Below are positions 1 to 6,806 of a DNA stretch of 8,463 bases, piece by piece; the stretch's first letter is position 1, and each line of letters begins with the position of its first letter. The stretch spans positions 1 to 8,463 of the forward strand of contig JAHITG010000455.1 of the NCBI GenBank assembly GCA_018817865.1. Direction: 5' to 3'. Origin of the DNA: Spirochaetota bacterium (GTDB lineage Bacteria > Spirochaetota > JAHITG01). The notes beneath the pieces are model-generated. The model saw only the letters and a program-made list of their open reading frames with translations. It searched no databases and was not told where the DNA came from. Made by a program: the position numbers and the translations under genes.

Positions 1-399
1 CCATAAGGGAAGAGCATTCCCTTTTTTAATGGCAGCTTTCTCACCGGCCTTGAGCTTATCTCCTACCTTTATTCCGTGAGGAGCTAAAATATACCTTTTC
101 TCTCCATCTTTATAAACTACAAGTGAAATATAACAACTGCGATTAGGATCATATTCGACAGTTAAAACTCTTGCCTGAATATCCCTTTTATCACGCTTAA
201 AATCAATTATTCTGTACAACCTCTTATGTCCGCCACCTCTATGTCTGACAGTGATCCTGCCTTTAGAATTTCTACCCGCATTTTTCTTCAAACCCTTTGT
301 TAAAGGTTTATAGGGTTTATCTGTTGTTAACTCAGCAAAATCAGATACAGACTTATACCGCTGTGTAGGGGTAAGTGGTTTAAATGTTTTTATTCCCAT
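1..399 (-). CDS. rplB: 50S ribosomal protein L2, N-terminal part (cut by window edge)
   Basis: L2 is a large-subunit protein that binds 23S rRNA near the peptidyl-transferase centre and helps join the subunits. The open frame starts with ATG at 399-397 and runs off the window after 133 codons. It begins MGIKTFKPLTPTQRY and then shows typical L2 blocks: GRITVRHRGGGHKRLYRI (about residues 48-65), IDFKRDK, VEYDPNRS, YKDGEKRYILAPHGIKVGD and IKKGNALPL near the end of the visible part. The last visible residue is Trp, where I would expect Lys or Arg before the usual NIP motif. The start lies only 2 bases after the rplW stop, and an AAGGTG Shine-Dalgarno inside the rplW 3' end at 407-412 leaves 7 bases to the ATG, suggesting translational coupling. 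The catalytic-side C-terminal half, with the essential histidine, is outside the window. Confidence 0.97.
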   Translation of the reverse strand, partial: MGIKTFKPLTPTQRYKSVSDFAELTTDKPYKPLTKGLKKNAGRNSKGRITVRHRGGGHKRLYRIIDFKRDKRDIQARVLTVEYDPNRSCYISLVVYKDGEKRYILAPHGIKVGDKLKAGEKAAIKKGNALPLW

Positions 400-401
400 A
401 A

Positions 402-695
402 TTATACACCTTCAAAAATTGGCAATTTTTCTCCTTTCTTCAATTTAACATAAGCCTTCTTCCAGTCTTTTTTCTTGCCTTCAATGAATCTCCTTTTCTT
501 GACCTTACCGTTAATATTAACCATATTAATATGAACAATATGAATACTATACATTTTCTGAAGTGCATTTTTAATGTCATGTTTAGTTGCATCGGGATGT
601 ACTTCAAAGCAGTAAACATCGGCGCTATTCTGTAAAAAGGTACATTTTTCAGAAACTACCGGCCGTAATATTATTTTATCAAATTCCTTTTCCAT
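402..695 (-). CDS. rplW: 50S ribosomal protein L23
   Basis: L23 sits at the exit of the ribosomal tunnel and, by family knowledge, is the docking site for trigger factor and the signal recognition particle. The 97-residue product has the usual length. It opens with the family pattern IILRPVVSEK (about residues 8-17), has the helix DATKHDIKNALQKMY (about 35-49), then the basic loop GKVKKRR and the C-terminal WKKAYVKLKKGEKLPIF. The ATG at 695 is preceded by AAGGA at 705-709 with 9 bases of spacing. Its gene begins 17 bases after the rplD stop and ends 2 bases before rplB, as expected inside an S10 operon. Nothing is missing; the strongly basic loop and C-terminus fit rRNA binding. Confidence 0.97.
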   Translation of the reverse strand: MEKEFDKIILRPVVSEKCTFLQNSADVYCFEVHPDATKHDIKNALQKMYSIHIVHINMVNINGKVKKRRFIEGKKKDWKKAYVKLKKGEKLPIFEGV

Positions 696-712
696 TATAT
701 TATATCCTTAAA

Positions 713-1411
713 TTATGACTTTACGGATGCACCTTTTTTAGGGGCTTCCTTTTTTGATGGTTTCTTTTTTTCTTTCGATATATTTATCTTTACTTTTAAT
801 TTATTTAAATACTCTATCGCATCTTTTGTAATAAATATCCGGTTATTATTTAAAAATTTTCTTATAATTATTCTTTTTATAGAATAGACTCCGACATTTT
901 TTATATTTCCTGAGGCCTTCTTCAGATTGTCATCCTTATCTAAGACAACAACAATAAATCTGTCTTTAAGATCAGCCAGATTTTTAAAAAGGTCCTTAAA
1001 CTCTTTTACACGGGGTGTATCCAATTTTATATTATCAATAACTGTTATCATATCCTGCCTGAACTTAATATTAAAAAGAGAAATAACTGATATCTTTTTC
1101 AAATTAGAAGGCAGCTGAAACTTATAATTTTTTCTCTGGTTCCCAAAAGTCCTTCCGCCGCCAACCCATACAGGTGAAGTATTTGAACCGGAACGGGCAC
1201 GCCCCATATGTTTCTGCTTCCATGGTTTTTTCCCGCCACCGCTGACCAGTGCCCTGTTCTTCTTGAAGGCCGTTCCTATATGTATATTTGCATTTTCATT
1301 AACAAGTTTATAGTAAATACTGCCCATCTGAATGCCTTCATCTGTTAATGCTTTTACAAGTTCCACTTCGCCTACTTTCTGTTTCTGGAAACCTAATATA
1401 TCTTTTTTCAT
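713..1411 (-). CDS. rplD: 50S ribosomal protein L4 with Lys-rich C-terminal tail
   Basis: L4 folds as a globular domain on the ribosome surface, with a long loop reaching the exit-tunnel constriction. In E. coli it also represses its own S10 operon. The globular N-terminus is followed by the basic loop at about residues 58-86, reading GGGKKPWKQKHMGRARSGS and then SPVWVGGG. The common form is QKGTGRAR; here residues 68-70 are His-Met-Gly, a change at the tunnel lining. The second half (about 90-205) has the alternating beta-alpha pattern of the family. The protein has 232 residues against a usual 200-210. The surplus is a C-terminal tail (about 212-232) with 9 lysines in 21 residues. The ATG has AAGGA at 1420-1424, spacing 8. 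rplC ends 49 bases upstream, the largest gap in the rpsG-rplB block. The 3' half of the gene is visibly AT-rich. Confidence 0.96.
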   Translation of the reverse strand: MKKDILGFQKQKVGEVELVKALTDEGIQMGSIYYKLVNENANIHIGTAFKKNRALVSGGGKKPWKQKHMGRARSGSNTSPVWVGGGRTFGNQRKNYKFQLPSNLKKISVISLFNIKFRQDMITVIDNIKLDTPRVKEFKDLFKNLADLKDRFIVVVLDKDDNLKKASGNIKNVGVYSIKRIIIRKFLNNNRIFITKDAIEYLNKLKVKINISKEKKKPSKKEAPKKGASVKS

Positions 1412-1460
1412 TTTTTAAATCCTTCTTTCTTAACTCTCTTGTTTAATGCTGTTAAGAATA

Positions 1461-2378
1461 TCATTTCTTTTTCCTGATAAGTTCCTTCTTGATAGACGGC
1501 CTGATCCTGACCAGACTGCTTCGAGGTCCCGGAACAGCCCCTTTAACAAAAAGATAATTCTTGTCAGCATTTATACTTATGATCTTCAAGTGCTGAATCG
1601 TCTTTGTATCATGTCCCTGACGGCGCGGCATGGGATGTCCTTTCCATACACGGCCCGGGTCAGTACCGGCTCCGATACTACCGGCAGCTCTCCATCTGTC
1701 AGATTGTCCTCGAGTTTTTGGGCCACCCTGAAAATTAAAGATCTTAACAACACCCTGAAATCCCTTTCCTTTTGAAACGCCTTGAATATCGATAAAATCA
1801 CCCTGTTTAAACTGCTGTACAGAAAGAACATCTCCTACCTTAAGATCATTTACTGCTTCTGTTCTGAACTCCCTGATAAACTTATGCGGTTTTAATTTGT
1901 TTATCAAAAACAATCCCGCTTCAGGTTTATTGAGCTTGTCCTTCTTGACTTCCTTAAAAGCCAGACGAACAGCATTATACCCGTCCTTTTCCTTTGATTT
2001 TATTTGAATGACAATTCCGGGATATGTCTTGATAACGGTTGCCGGTGATAAATTGCCCTCTTCATCAAAGACCTGGGTCATACCGATCTTTTCGCCATAA
2101 AGGCCAAGCTTTATCTGAGGTCCGGAATCAGGTCCTTCCTGAGTCTCCCGGGAAGGAACAGAAGCCTTATCGTTTACTTCATCCTTAGCTTCCTTTTTCG
2201 TTTCCTGCTTTACCTCATCCTTTACAGTTTTATCATCTTTGGCAGGCTCGATTTTTTTATTCTCTTCCTGCTTTTGATCTTTAAGGTCTTCTTTTTTTTC
2301 AGTCACATCTGCTTTTTTTTGTTCGGCCTTTCTCTCGGGCTTCTCTTTTTCTTTCTTATCTTTTTTATCTTTATCCAT
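1461..2378 (-). CDS. rplC: 50S ribosomal protein L3 with 88-residue charged N-terminal extension
   Basis: L3 is an early-assembly large-subunit protein whose extended loop reaches toward the peptidyl-transferase centre. The family core begins only at about residue 89 with IKLGLYGEKIGMTQVFDEEG. It continues through GVSKGKGFQGVVKIFNFQGG, RGQSDRWRAAGSIGAGTDPG and KGHPMP, to the C-terminal NYLFVKGAVPGPRSSLVRIR. The core of about 217 residues is normal in size; the whole product is 305. Residues 1-88 hold 24 Lys and 27 Asp/Glu and no Phe, Trp or Tyr, so they are probably disordered. I kept the distal ATG because AAGGA lies at 2386-2390 (spacing 7) and no ATG, GTG or TTG occurs in frame near the core start; the codon there is ATA. 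The Shine-Dalgarno overlaps the rpsJ stop, which is 10 bases upstream. The identity is certain; that the extension is translated is inferred from the intact frame. Confidence 0.95.
   Translation of the reverse strand: MDKDKKDKKEKEKPERKAEQKKADVTEKKEDLKDQKQEENKKIEPAKDDKTVKDEVKQETKKEAKDEVNDKASVPSRETQEGPDSGPQIKLGLYGEKIGMTQVFDEEGNLSPATVIKTYPGIVIQIKSKEKDGYNAVRLAFKEVKKDKLNKPEAGLFLINKLKPHKFIREFRTEAVNDLKVGDVLSVQQFKQGDFIDIQGVSKGKGFQGVVKIFNFQGGPKTRGQSDRWRAAGSIGAGTDPGRVWKGHPMPRRQGHDTKTIQHLKIISINADKNYLFVKGAVPGPRSSLVRIRPSIKKELIRKKK
2115..2378 (-). other. Low-complexity polyampholyte segment of rplC (residues 1-88 of L3)
   Basis: This stretch encodes the L3 extension. It is dominated by Lys, Glu and Asp codons, with alternating clusters such as KDKKDKKEKEK near the start and a Ser/Pro/Gly linker (about residues 73-88) before the L3 fold. 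Charges nearly balance. There is no signal peptide, membrane segment or recognisable domain. The DNA has A7-A8 runs on the coding strand, for example at 2292-2299 and 2313-2320. Confidence 0.85.
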
Positions 2379-2388
2379 GTTTCATTCC

Positions 2389-2706
2389 TTACTGCTCGAT
2401 CTCAACATAAACACCCGCCGGCAGCTCCAGTTTCATTAAAGAATCAATGGTATCCGCCGTAGGTTTTAATATATCGATCAGTCTTTTATGTGTTCTGATC
2501 TCGAACTGTTCCCGGGATTTTTTATTCACATGAGGAGACCGCAGGACCGTATACCGGTTGATCTTGATCGGTAAAGGGACAGGTCCCGAAACCCCAGCAC
2601 CTGTCCTTTTGGCTGTCTCAACGATCTCCTTTGTTGATTTGTCTATTAACCTGTGATCATAAGCTTTAAGTTTCACTCTTATTCTGTTTTTGATTTCTAC
2701 TGACAT
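2389..2706 (-). CDS. rpsJ: 30S ribosomal protein S10 (NusE)
   Basis: S10 is a small-subunit head protein. As NusE it also binds NusB and NusG in transcription antitermination and transcription-translation coupling. The 105-residue product matches the family (usually 101-105). It shows IRVKLKAYDHRLIDKST at about residues 9-25, then VETAKRTGAGVSGPVPLP, the loop SPHVNKKSREQFEIRTHKR and the C-terminal strand ending AGVYVEIEQ. The ATG at 2706 is preceded by AAGGAGA at 2718-2724, about 11 bases away, slightly long. A GTG nearer to it runs into TAA after one further codon, so the ATG is the start. The gene follows tuf by 34 bases, joining the str genes to the S10 operon with no terminator-like hairpin seen between them. 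Confidence 0.97.
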   Translation of the reverse strand: MSVEIKNRIRVKLKAYDHRLIDKSTKEIVETAKRTGAGVSGPVPLPIKINRYTVLRSPHVNKKSREQFEIRTHKRLIDILKPTADTIDSLMKLELPAGVYVEIEQ

Positions 2707-2740
2707 TTAAATCACTATCTCCTTTTAAACCCTTGCGTCT

Positions 2741-3937
2741 TTACTCAAGAATTTTAGCAATAACTCCTGATGCTACAGTTCTACCGCCTTCACGGATCGC
2801 AAAACGTAATCCTTCTTCCATAGCGATCGGGCAGATCAATTCTCCTTCAAGGTCAACATTGTCGCCAGGCATGATCATCTCAACACCTTCCGGCATCTTG
2901 ATCGATCCTGTCACGTCGGTAGTCCTGAAATAGAACTGAGGACGATAACCGTTGAAGAACGGTGTATGTCTTCCGCCTTCCTCTTTCTTTAGGACGTATA
3001 TCTTTCCGGTAAATCTGGTATGCGGTGTAATGGATCCCGGTTTGGCAATAACCATACCCCTCTCCACATCTTCTTTTTCAATACCTCTGAGAAGGAGGCC
3101 GACATTATCTCCGGCAATAGCTTCGTCCATCTCTTTCTTGAACATCTCAACACCGGTTGCAACGGATTTCTTTATCTCTTTAGCAATACCGACCAGCTCT
3201 ATATTATCACCGACTTTGATCTTACCTCTGTCAATTTTTCCGGTAGCTACGGTACCTCGTCCTGTAATACTGAAAACATCCTCTACAGCCATCATAAAAG
3301 GTTTATCAACCTCTCTTTTCGGCTCAGGGATCTTCTCATCACATGCATCAAGAAGTTCCTGGATCTTTTTATTCCATTCGTCATCCGGATCATCACTCTC
3401 CAAAGCTTTTAAAGCACTTCCTTTAATAATAGGAAGATCATCTCCGGGGAACTCATACTGGTTTAAAAGGTCCCTGACTTCCATTTCAACGATCTCTACC
3501 AGTTCAGGATCATCCACAGCATCAACCTTGTTGATGAAGACAATGATGTATGGTACACCAACCTGTCTCGCCAGAAGGATGTGCTCTCTTGTCTGAGGCA
3601 TTGATCCGTCAGTAGCAGCAACAACAAGAATAGCCCCGTCCATCTGAGCTGCACCTGTGATCATGTTCTTGATGTAGTCAGCATGACCGGGACAGTCAAT
3701 ATGGGCATAATGTCTTTTTTCCGTCTGATACTCAACATGAGCTGTTGCGATCGTAATACCCCTTGCTTTCTCTTCAGGAGCTTTATCGATCTGATCAAAA
3801 GGAACAAACGTTGCCATGCCTTTTTTCGACAGGTATTTTGTAATAGCTGCTGTTAATGTTGTCTTACCATGATCAACATGACCGATAGTTCCAACATTTA
3901 AATGTGGTTTCGTTCTTTCAAATTTTGCTTTAGCCAT
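2741..3937 (-). CDS. tuf: Elongation factor Tu
   Basis: EF-Tu is the GTPase that delivers aminoacyl-tRNA to the ribosomal A site. The 398 residues cover all three domains. G-domain motifs are intact: P-loop GHVDHGKT at 19-26, switch I RGITI at 59-63, DCPGH at 81-85 with the catalytic His85, NKVD at 136-139 and GSALKAL near 173. Domain 2 includes FSITGRGTVATGKIDRG. Domain 3 includes GGRHTPFFNGYRPQFYFRTTDVTG and ends FAIREGGRTVASGVIAKILE. The ATG at 3937 has the best ribosome-binding site in the window, AAAGGAGGA at 3945-3953, about 8 bases away, fitting very high expression. It lies 23 bases after fusA and 34 before rpsJ. Base composition looks less AT-rich than rplD-rplB. Only one copy is visible; a second tuf elsewhere cannot be excluded. 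Confidence 0.99.
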   Translation of the reverse strand: MAKAKFERTKPHLNVGTIGHVDHGKTTLTAAITKYLSKKGMATFVPFDQIDKAPEEKARGITIATAHVEYQTEKRHYAHIDCPGHADYIKNMITGAAQMDGAILVVAATDGSMPQTREHILLARQVGVPYIIVFINKVDAVDDPELVEIVEMEVRDLLNQYEFPGDDLPIIKGSALKALESDDPDDEWNKKIQELLDACDEKIPEPKREVDKPFMMAVEDVFSITGRGTVATGKIDRGKIKVGDNIELVGIAKEIKKSVATGVEMFKKEMDEAIAGDNVGLLLRGIEKEDVERGMVIAKPGSITPHTRFTGKIYVLKKEEGGRHTPFFNGYRPQFYFRTTDVTGSIKMPEGVEMIMPGDNVDLEGELICPIAMEEGLRFAIREGGRTVASGVIAKILE

Positions 3938-3944
3938 AAAAAAA

Positions 3945-3953
3945 TCCTCCTTT
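3945..3953 (-). promoter_or_regulatory. Strong Shine-Dalgarno of tuf
   Basis: The minus strand reads AAAGGAGGA, an extended match to the 16S rRNA 3' end, with GGAGG 8 bases before the tuf ATG. It is stronger than the sites of its neighbours, which mostly show AAGGA or GAGG. This suggests that high EF-Tu output is set partly at translation. Confidence 0.85.
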
Positions 3954-3960
3954 AATAATT

Positions 3961-6036
3961 TTAGGCAACTTTACCAATTATTTTTTCTATTAAATTTTGG
4001 GGGACCGGGTCATAATGCGAAAACTGCATAGAATAAGTCGCCCTTCCTTGCGTTAATGAACGAAGGCCGGTAGCATATCCAAACATTTCAGCCAACGGAG
4101 TATGAGCTCTTACGATCCTCATTTCTCCATGACCCTGATCCATACCCAATATTTTACTTCTTTTTGAATTCAGATCTCCAATGATATCACCCATATTCTT
4201 TTCAGGTGTTACGACTTCCAGGGACATCACAGGTTCCAGGAGAACAGGTTGAGCCTGTCTTACAGCATCCTGAATAGCCATTGATCCGGCGATCTGAAAA
4301 GCAATATCCGAAGAATCAACAGCATGATATGAACCATCTACAGCAGTTATTTTTATATTGATCAAAGGATAACCGCCGATGGGCCCGTTCTTCAATCCCT
4401 GCTTGATCCCTTTTTCAATGGAAGAAATATATTCACGGGGAACGGCTCCCCCAACGATCTTATTTATAAATTCATAATGATTATCACGGGAAGGTTCAAC
4501 ATTTAATATAACATGACCATACTGGCCTCTACCGCCTGACTGCTTAATGTACTTCCCTTCTCCCCTGTAACTGTTCTCAATTGTTTCCCTGTAAGCGACC
4601 TGGATCTTACCAACATTCGCCTTAACGGAAAACTCTCTTAAGAGACGGTCTACTATGATCTCCAGGTGCAGTTCACCCATTCCGCTGATGATGGTCTGGC
4701 CTGTCTCCTCGTTTGTGCTTACCTGAAAAGTGGGGTCCTCCTCAGTAAGTTTATGTAATGCCAATCCCAGTTTTTCCTGATCTGCCTGCGTCTTTGGCTC
4801 TATGGCAATGGAAATAACCGGCTCAGGAAAGTCCATCGACTCTAAAAGCACCGGATGGTTTTTATCACAGAGAGAATCTCCTGTCTGGGTAACTTTTAAA
4901 CCTACAGCTGCAGCAATATCACCTGCAAACAGCTCTTTTACATCAACCCTTTTATTGGCATGCATCTTCAGGATCCGGTTCACTCTCTCCATCTTATCCT
5001 TGGATGCATTATAAACCATTGACCCTGCTGATAAAGAGCCGGAATATATCCTGAAATAGGTCAACTTACCCACATAAGGATCTGTCATGATCTTAAATGC
5101 CAGGGCTGCCAGCGGTTTATCATCCTTTGGCTCCCTGATAAGCTCCTCGTTTGACCGCGGGTGTATTCCTTTGATCGGCGGAACATCCAGGGGTGACGGG
5201 AGATAGTCCACAATACAGTCCATAAGGTACTGAACACCTTTGTTCTTGAGGGCCGTACCGCAGATCACGGGAACGATAATATTATCTATTACTGCTTTTC
5301 GAATGACACTCTTTAATTCATCAGTTTTTATTTCTTTTCCATCCAAATACTTTTCAAGAAGACTGTCATCTTCCTCAGCCAGCGCTTCCATCATCTTTTC
5401 CCTGTTAGTACTGACCAGTCCCTTCATCTCTTCAGGTATAGGTACCTCATTGATCTTTACACCATAGTCCTCTTCTTCCCATTCAAATGCTTTTAATCCC
5501 ACCAGGTCAACGATTCCCTTGAAATTCTCTTCTTCACCGATGGGAAGCTGTAAAGGAAGCACCTTGTCCGACAATCTTTCCCTGATCATGTTTACTACTC
5601 TGAAAAAATCAGAACCGACCCGATCCATTTTATTAATAAAAGCGATCTTGGGAATACCGTATCTATTGGCCTGGTGCCATACCGTTTCTGATTGGGGTTC
5701 TACTCCTTCCACTGCACTGAAAACACCTATTGCACTGTCAAGCACACGGAGGGACCGCTCCACTTCTACGGTAAAGTCAACATGCCCCGGAGTATCAATA
5801 ATATTGATGGTATAATCTTTCCAGATACATTCCGTAGCGGCTGCGGTAATAGTAATACCTCTCTCCTTTTCCTGCTCCATCCAGTCCATCTCTGCTGCAC
5901 CATCATGCACCTCACCGATCTTGTATGTTTTTCCGGAATAATAGAGAATTCTCTCCGTTATCGTAGTCTTTCCGGCATCAATATGTGCAACAATTCCGAT
6001 ATTTCTCTGTTTTTCAATAGGAATAGTTCTTCCCAT
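3961..6036 (-). CDS. fusA: Elongation factor G
   Basis: EF-G is the GTPase that drives ribosomal translocation and, with RRF, ribosome recycling. The product is 691 residues, normal for canonical EF-G. G motifs are AHIDAGKT at 17-24, RGITI at 59-63, DTPGH at 81-85 and NKMDR at 135-139, with CGTALKNKGVQ marking the end of the G domain. Domain IV holds AYRETI, GEGKYIKQSGGRGQYGH and the tip loop HAVDSSD. Domain V follows with GDIIGDLNSKR and ends near YDPVPQ. I chose ATG 6036, giving MGRTIPIEKQRNIG. The same frame stays open upstream to 6207, but that stretch lies inside rpsG and resembles no EF-G. The start is 19 bases after the rpsG stop. AGGAGG overlaps that stop and sits 15 bases from the ATG. 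Motifs match the main EF-G type, not the split-function paralogues. Confidence 0.98.
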   Translation of the reverse strand: MGRTIPIEKQRNIGIVAHIDAGKTTITERILYYSGKTYKIGEVHDGAAEMDWMEQEKERGITITAAATECIWKDYTINIIDTPGHVDFTVEVERSLRVLDSAIGVFSAVEGVEPQSETVWHQANRYGIPKIAFINKMDRVGSDFFRVVNMIRERLSDKVLPLQLPIGEEENFKGIVDLVGLKAFEWEEEDYGVKINEVPIPEEMKGLVSTNREKMMEALAEEDDSLLEKYLDGKEIKTDELKSVIRKAVIDNIIVPVICGTALKNKGVQYLMDCIVDYLPSPLDVPPIKGIHPRSNEELIREPKDDKPLAALAFKIMTDPYVGKLTYFRIYSGSLSAGSMVYNASKDKMERVNRILKMHANKRVDVKELFAGDIAAAVGLKVTQTGDSLCDKNHPVLLESMDFPEPVISIAIEPKTQADQEKLGLALHKLTEEDPTFQVSTNEETGQTIISGMGELHLEIIVDRLLREFSVKANVGKIQVAYRETIENSYRGEGKYIKQSGGRGQYGHVILNVEPSRDNHYEFINKIVGGAVPREYISSIEKGIKQGLKNGPIGGYPLINIKITAVDGSYHAVDSSDIAFQIAGSMAIQDAVRQAQPVLLEPVMSLEVVTPEKNMGDIIGDLNSKRSKILGMDQGHGEMRIVRAHTPLAEMFGYATGLRSLTQGRATYSMQFSHYDPVPQNLIEKIIGKVA

Positions 6037-6051
6037 GGAATTTGATCTAAA

Positions 6052-6057
6052 CCTCCT
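6052..6057 (-). promoter_or_regulatory. fusA Shine-Dalgarno overlapping the rpsG stop codon
   Basis: The minus strand reads AGGAGG, overlapping the last two bases of the rpsG TAG (6058-6056). It is the only good ribosome-binding site before fusA, but 15 bases separate it from the ATG, longer than the usual 5-10. No start codon lies nearer in the fusA frame. The overlap would let ribosomes ending rpsG reload onto fusA, so translational coupling is plausible. Confidence 0.65.
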
Positions 6058-6526
6058 ACCATCTAAAATGAGCAAATGCTCTGTTCGCATCTGCCATCTT
6101 ATGGGTATCTTCCTTCTTTTTAATTGCTGATCCTGTATTGTTATAGGCATCAAGGACCTCCGCAGCCAATTTTTCATGCATCGGCTTGGCCTTCCTTGAT
6201 CTGGCAAATCCGATTATCCAGTTCAGCGCTAATGATATCTGCCTGTGCCTTGGCACTTCTATCGGGATCTGATATGTTGCTCCCCCGATACGTCTCGATT
6301 TAACTTCTATCTCAGGCTTAATATTATTTAATGCTGCTTCAAAAATCTCTAAAGGACTTTTATTGGTCTTTTCCTGTAAAAGATCAAGTACATTATATAC
6401 AATTTTCTCAGCAACACTTCTTTTCCCGTCATACATGATCTTATTAATAAATCTTGTAACAAGCAGACTATTATACTTAAGATCAGCCTTGATCTCTCTT
6501 TTTGATGCTCTTTTTTTTCTTGACAT
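6056..6526 (-). CDS. rpsG: 30S ribosomal protein S7
   Basis: S7 is a primary 16S rRNA binder that nucleates assembly of the 30S head and lies next to the E-site tRNA. In E. coli it represses its own operon by binding the rpsL-rpsG gap. The 156-residue product is full length. It has the basic N-terminus MSRKKRASKRE, the helix VTRFINKIMYDGKRSVAEKIVY (about residues 23-44), the signature region EVKSRRIGGATYQIPIEV (about 75-92) and the C-terminus MADANRAFAHFRW. The ATG at 6526 has GAGG at 6534-6537 with 7 bases spacing. The gap from rpsL is 280 bases, unusually long inside a str operon, and may be where regulation acts. fusA follows after 19 bases. Confidence 0.97.
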   Translation of the reverse strand: MSRKKRASKREIKADLKYNSLLVTRFINKIMYDGKRSVAEKIVYNVLDLLQEKTNKSPLEIFEAALNNIKPEIEVKSRRIGGATYQIPIEVPRHRQISLALNWIIGFARSRKAKPMHEKLAAEVLDAYNNTGSAIKKKEDTHKMADANRAFAHFRW

Positions 6527-6738
6527 ATTAAAACCTCATATAATGACCATTTATAGCTTAAAGCATAAGAATACCCTTAGCTTATTCTGTTATAAGATCA
6601 AATGAATAAAATTAATCGAAAAATCATTCTTATAACATCAACTTCATATATTAATAAAGCTGAAACAGGATGTCTCCCGTATTCCAGCAACTTCATCTCA
6701 CAATATAAAAAGATGTTGTATTATGAATAATTCCTTCA

Positions 6739-6756
6739 CACAGGCTTCAACCTGTG
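6739..6756 (-). promoter_or_regulatory. Hairpin in the rpsL-rpsG gap (CACAGG/CCTGTG)
   Basis: The minus-strand RNA can pair CACAGG with CCUGUG around UUGAAG. A closing U-G pair would leave a UGAA loop and a 7-bp stem. No U-run follows, so it is not a standard intrinsic terminator. It could be part of a regulatory or processing structure, for example for S7 binding, but no motif proves this. Confidence 0.45.
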
Positions 6757-6777
6757 ACATTTGTTTTATAATTACAA

Positions 6778-6791
6778 TGCCTCTTCAGGCA
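6778..6791 (-). promoter_or_regulatory. Hairpin just after rpsL (TGCCT-GAAG-AGGCA)
   Basis: A perfect 5-bp stem with a four-base loop begins 15 bases after the rpsL stop. The following minus-strand bases, TTGTAATTATAAAA, are AT-rich but not a clean U-run. It could be a weak terminator or attenuator, or a 3' stability element separating rpsL from rpsG expression. Five base pairs can arise by chance. Confidence 0.4.
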
Positions 6792-6806
6792 GTTAAATCC
6801 AACCTG

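Larger units (their letters stand above)
6527..6806 (-). other. rpsL-rpsG intergenic region, 280 bases, no gene
   Basis: This gap is AT-rich and carries no convincing coding sequence; the longest ATG-initiated frame I found has 32 codons and no ribosome-binding site. Its rpsL-proximal part has two short GC-richer hairpins, listed separately. A weaker inverted repeat, AGAATA/TATTCT, sits at 6568-6588. I could not find a clear promoter for rpsG: TATAAC is present on the minus strand near 6589-6594 but without a credible -35. In E. coli the equivalent gap is shorter and holds the S7 repression site; the same role here is only inference. Confidence 0.6.

Noticed and set aside
1586..1831. 81-codon alternative minus-strand frame inside rplC
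   Set aside because: Overlaps the conserved L3 core in another frame and has no family resemblance.
2707..2740. Possible terminator or promoter between tuf and rpsJ
   Set aside because: The 34-base gap has only a Shine-Dalgarno; no stem with a U-run and no -35/-10 pair.
2952..3596. 214-codon plus-strand frame opposite tuf
   Set aside because: Antisense of a highly conserved gene with strong codon bias, which often leaves long open frames; Ser/Thr/Ile-rich and like no family I know.
6037..6207. In-frame upstream extension of fusA giving a 748-residue protein
   Set aside because: The extra 57 residues lie almost wholly inside rpsG, resemble no EF-G, and the ATG at 6036 gives the exact family N-terminus.
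6598..6696. 32-codon minus-strand frame (MKLLEYGRHPVSALL...) in the rpsL-rpsG gap
   Set aside because: No Shine-Dalgarno, AT-rich, no recognisable features; length is compatible with chance.
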